A DNA stretch of 64,000 bases from Anaerolineaceae bacterium (GTDB taxonomy: Bacteria; Chloroflexota; Anaerolineae; Anaerolineales; Anaerolineaceae), in the NCBI GenBank assembly GCA_003524305.1, contig DQHW01000007.1, positions 25,094 to 89,093 of the forward strand. Reading direction: 5' to 3'. Both the position numbers and the translations under genes were made by a program. This document shows, in pieces, positions 62,004 through 64,000 of this stretch; the first letter of the stretch is position 1, and every line of letters starts with the position of its first letter. The notes under the pieces are model-generated. The model did not search any database. It was given only the letters and a program-made list of their open reading frames with translations, and was not told where the DNA came from.

Positions 62004-62363
62004 TTATGCAACCGTGTCATTGATTTCAAATTTGATCATGCCAATATCGCTGGTGGTGGCGGCGACACCGATTTTTTGCTGGCCTGGGGTAAGCTTAACG
62101 CCGGTGACGCTCACAGTGATGGGAATGCCCATTCTTGCAGGGATGGCGTTCTTGCTTGAAATATCAGCACCGCTAACTGATTTCTCGGGTACTGCCATGG
62201 TAAGTGCTCCACCCTCATAATCGGTTTCACCGACTGTAATGGGTCCAATGCCGACCAGCACGGTTGAGTCGATGATGTTCTTGAGCGTGAATTCAAACCC
62301 TGTTGAAGTGTTCTTCAACGAACCTTTGATGTATAACTTGGCAAGAATGAAAGCAGGGAACAT
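62004..62363 (-). CDS. Small beta-rich protein resembling C-glycoside deglycosidase beta subunits (DUF6379-like)
   Basis: This 119-residue protein starts at the ATG at 62363, with AAAGGAG 6 nt upstream; an upstream ATG at 62453 is unlikely. The sequence is mostly beta strands: YIKGSLKNTSTGFEFTLKN, VLVGIGPITVGETDYEG, GIPITVSVTGVKLTPGQQ, and IGMIKFEINDTVA at the end. The LKNT-GFEF-LKN pattern is what I recall of the DUF6379 / C-glycoside deglycosidase beta family, whose members pair with a TIM-barrel alpha subunit. No alpha subunit is in view. It sits between a GH4 and a symporter gene. The assignment is from memory and tentative. Confidence 0.5.
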   Translation of the reverse strand: MFPAFILAKLYIKGSLKNTSTGFEFTLKNIIDSTVLVGIGPITVGETDYEGGALTMAVPEKSVSGADISSKNAIPARMGIPITVSVTGVKLTPGQQKIGVAATTSDIGMIKFEINDTVA

Positions 62364-62394
62364 TTTTTCTCCTTTGAAATGAAGGGTCGAATTG

Positions 62395-63723
62395 TTAGAC
62401 TTTGAATTTTTTGAATTGAGGCAGGTAAGCTTTGTTTTGTTCAAACATTTCATTGACCATGGTTTTGATCTCTTGCAGAGAGAGAACGGCTGCCGTCAGT
62501 GGATCGTGACAGATGGCGCGGTAGATCATGACGGGGTCGCCAGTCAGGCTGCCGGTGATGGCCATTTCTTCAATGCCGCTTGAAAGTTGTGTAAGCAAGG
62601 CGCATTCAGCAGGCAGCGCACCGACGTGGATGGGATGTAGTCCGTCAGAATCCACCAATACAGGCACTTCAACACAGGCGTTTTGCGGAAGGTTGGTGAC
62701 CAGATTTGTGTTAGGCACATTGCCGTTGAATTTGAACAACTCCCCGCCTTTGAAGGCATTAATGATATAAGCCGCATATTCATGTCCGCGGTCGAGGATA
62801 ATGGGGGTGTCAGAGGCAAACCACTCTTTAGCCTGGTCTTTCCAGGTGGCTTCGTTATTCTGGTATTCTTTCAAAATGTAGGCGTATTCGCCCGGGTTCC
62901 AACCCGTTCCGTGGATGCAGTATTTTTCGATCAAATCAGGCCGTTTTCGGAACCACCAGTTGTACTCTGAGTTGTGTCCGCTGGATTCGGTGACATACTT
63001 GCCCAAGGCAAGATACATTTCATTGCGTACAATTTCGCTTTCATATACTTCAGGGTTCTCGGTGATGGCCTTGTGGATGAGCGGATAAGCATCTTCGCCA
63101 TTGACTTTAAAATCAAGATACCAGGCTTGATGGTTGATACCGGCACAGGTATAGGTGATCTCATCCACGCTTGCACCAATCCACCAGCCGAGCATTTGAG
63201 CCGTCCCCTGAACTGAATGGCATAATCCGGTGGTTGAAATAAATGAACTGCGTTGAATGGCACCGCACAGCATGGCCATTGGATTGGTGTAATTCAGCAA
63301 AATGGCTTTAGGGCAGACTCTTTCCATGTCACGCACGATATCCATCATGGGATTGATGGTACGCAAGAACCGAAAAATCCCCGACGGTCCTCGGGTGTCA
63401 CCTACATTGATATCCACCCCGTATTTCTTTGGGATTTCGATGTCATGCCGCCAGACATCCGTCTGGCCGGCCAGGATGGTCGTCAACACCACATCCGCGT
63501 CGCGCAATGCTTCAACCCGGTCAAGGGTGGCTGTGACCTTGGCTGGATAATTGCCAAGCTGGATGATCTTCTCGACGGCTTTCTTTGAAAAATCAAGCCG
63601 CTCGGGGTCAATATCCATCAAGGCGATGGTTGCGTCTGCCAACAACGGAAAGGTCAAGATGTCACGAACGAGTCCGCGGGTAAAACCCAAACTTCCTGCC
63701 CCAATAAATGTAATCTTGGTCAT
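62395..63723 (-). CDS. melA: GH4 glycosidase, MelA-like alpha-galactosidase
   Basis: The protein is 442 residues from the ATG at 63723, with GGAGG 7 nt upstream. GH4 enzymes cleave by an NAD+- and Mn2+-dependent redox-elimination mechanism. The Rossmann start KITFIGAGSLGFTRGLVRDI, the metal/substrate Cys-His motif GLCHSVQGTAQ, LNYTNPMAM and CAGINHQAW all match MelA-type alpha-galactosidases. Other GH4 specificities (alpha-glucuronidase, alpha-glucosidase) usually differ at the residue after Cys-His. It acts in the cytoplasm. Its start codon follows the preceding gene's stop by one base, so it is coupled to the GH38-like gene. Confidence 0.82.
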   Translation of the reverse strand: MTKITFIGAGSLGFTRGLVRDILTFPLLADATIALMDIDPERLDFSKKAVEKIIQLGNYPAKVTATLDRVEALRDADVVLTTILAGQTDVWRHDIEIPKKYGVDINVGDTRGPSGIFRFLRTINPMMDIVRDMERVCPKAILLNYTNPMAMLCGAIQRSSFISTTGLCHSVQGTAQMLGWWIGASVDEITYTCAGINHQAWYLDFKVNGEDAYPLIHKAITENPEVYESEIVRNEMYLALGKYVTESSGHNSEYNWWFRKRPDLIEKYCIHGTGWNPGEYAYILKEYQNNEATWKDQAKEWFASDTPIILDRGHEYAAYIINAFKGGELFKFNGNVPNTNLVTNLPQNACVEVPVLVDSDGLHPIHVGALPAECALLTQLSSGIEEMAITGSLTGDPVMIYRAICHDPLTAAVLSLQEIKTMVNEMFEQNKAYLPQFKKFKV

Positions 63724-63724
63724 T

Positions 63725-64000
63725 TTATGCCTCCAAAAACAGGGTGATGATACGGCGTGCAGTGATTGAAACTTCCAGCTTACCGTTGTCAACCCGCAGG
63801 TTCTCTATCTGATTACCAAACAAGTCGCATATCGAAGCTGATTTGATTTTCAACAGCCCATCGGCAAGTACTGTAGTTAAACTATTATCACTGGAATTCA
63901 TTAAAGTTACCAATATTCCATGACCAGCAGATCGGCGAATACTCAAGGTTTGGATGGGCGGCTGCGGCAGATGTAAAAGAGTACCTGAAGAGGGCAGCAG
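63725..64000 (-). CDS. C-terminal part of a GH38-like alpha-mannosidase (runs off the window)
   Basis: Only the last 91 residues are in the window, in an open frame through 64000. The sequence PPIQTLSIRRSAGHGI, then SASICDLFGNQIENLRVDNG and ARRIITLFLEA, matches the closing beta domain of GH38 alpha-mannosidases, which typically end in a DLFGN-x-E pattern and an R-x-I-x-T-L strand. The stop codon lies one base before the GH4 start. It is the most upstream gene seen of the minus-strand operon. Confidence 0.6.
   Translation of the reverse strand: MLPSSGTLLHLPQPPIQTLSIRRSAGHGILVTLMNSSDNSLTTVLADGLLKIKSASICDLFGNQIENLRVDNGKLEVSITARRIITLFLEA

Overview
The window (about 47% GC by eye, no rRNA, tRNA or CRISPR seen) looks like a chromosomal stretch from a fermentative, plant-polysaccharide-degrading member of the Chloroflexota, most likely Anaerolineae. 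The main clue is the pair of solute-binding lipoproteins whose mature N-termini carry 'ATEAPAATEAP'-type linkers, typical of that group. The density of glycoside hydrolases, a tungsten/molybdenum-type aldehyde:ferredoxin oxidoreductase and a glycyl radical enzyme point to anaerobic growth on beta-mannan, beta-glucan and xylan. The taxonomic call is inference.

Layout. 1-760: a HicA/HicB toxin-antitoxin module whose toxin frame is broken by an amber codon. 843-2666: a Uup-type ABC-F ATPase. 2913-5141: a divergent MoaD-like protein and aldehyde:ferredoxin oxidoreductase. 5332-7573: a two-gene ABC exporter (minus). 7799-26909: a beta-mannoside/beta-glucoside locus with a LacI regulator, GH130 phosphorylase, an unusual soluble chemoreceptor with a LacI-like sugar-binding domain, a five-gene Opp/Dpp-type oligosaccharide importer, a GH2 beta-mannosidase and two GH3 enzymes. 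26910-30080: a gene graveyard holding an HD-GYP fragment, a VWA fragment, a small orphan ORF and 42-bp repeats around a lipoprotein clan-A glycosidase. 30081-30902: an alpha/beta hydrolase.

31060-40601 is one long minus-strand xyloside operon (lacI, sugar-binding lipoprotein, two MalFG-type permeases, GH3 beta-xylosidase, xylA, xylB) with a clear promoter and overlapping operators in front of lacI. 40845-52082 holds a GH3 enzyme, three MFS transporters, an AGE-family (cellobiose 2-epimerase-like) enzyme, a GH39 beta-xylosidase and a GH42 beta-galactosidase. The Mef-like MFS gene is preceded by tandem terminator hairpins, an attenuator-like arrangement. 52154-57323: an unknown protein, a GntR/FCD regulator, and a glycyl radical activase with a hydroxyproline dehydratase (HypD)-like enzyme. 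57544-60208: a NarL-type two-component system and a DoxX protein. 60405-60484 is a relic of another glycyl radical enzyme. 60557-64000 is a minus-strand operon: the C-terminus of a GH38-like alpha-mannosidase running off the edge, a GH4 (MelA-like) glycosidase, a small protein resembling the C-glycoside deglycosidase beta family, and a GPH-type sugar symporter.

How it fits together (inference): extracellular mannan, glucan and xylan fragments are imported by the two ABC systems or by MFS/GPH carriers. They are cleaved in the cytoplasm by GH2, GH3, GH39, GH42, GH4 and GH38 enzymes or phosphorolysed by GH130. The epimerase can turn cellobiose into glucosyl-mannose, and xylose enters the pentose phosphate pathway via XylA/XylB. 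LacI repressors acting on palindromes found upstream set expression, and the soluble chemoreceptor may couple intracellular sugar level to taxis. The least usual elements are that chemoreceptor, the attenuator in front of the Mef-like gene, the leaderless-looking HypD-like operon with a GntR operator, and the GH4/CGD-beta-like pair.
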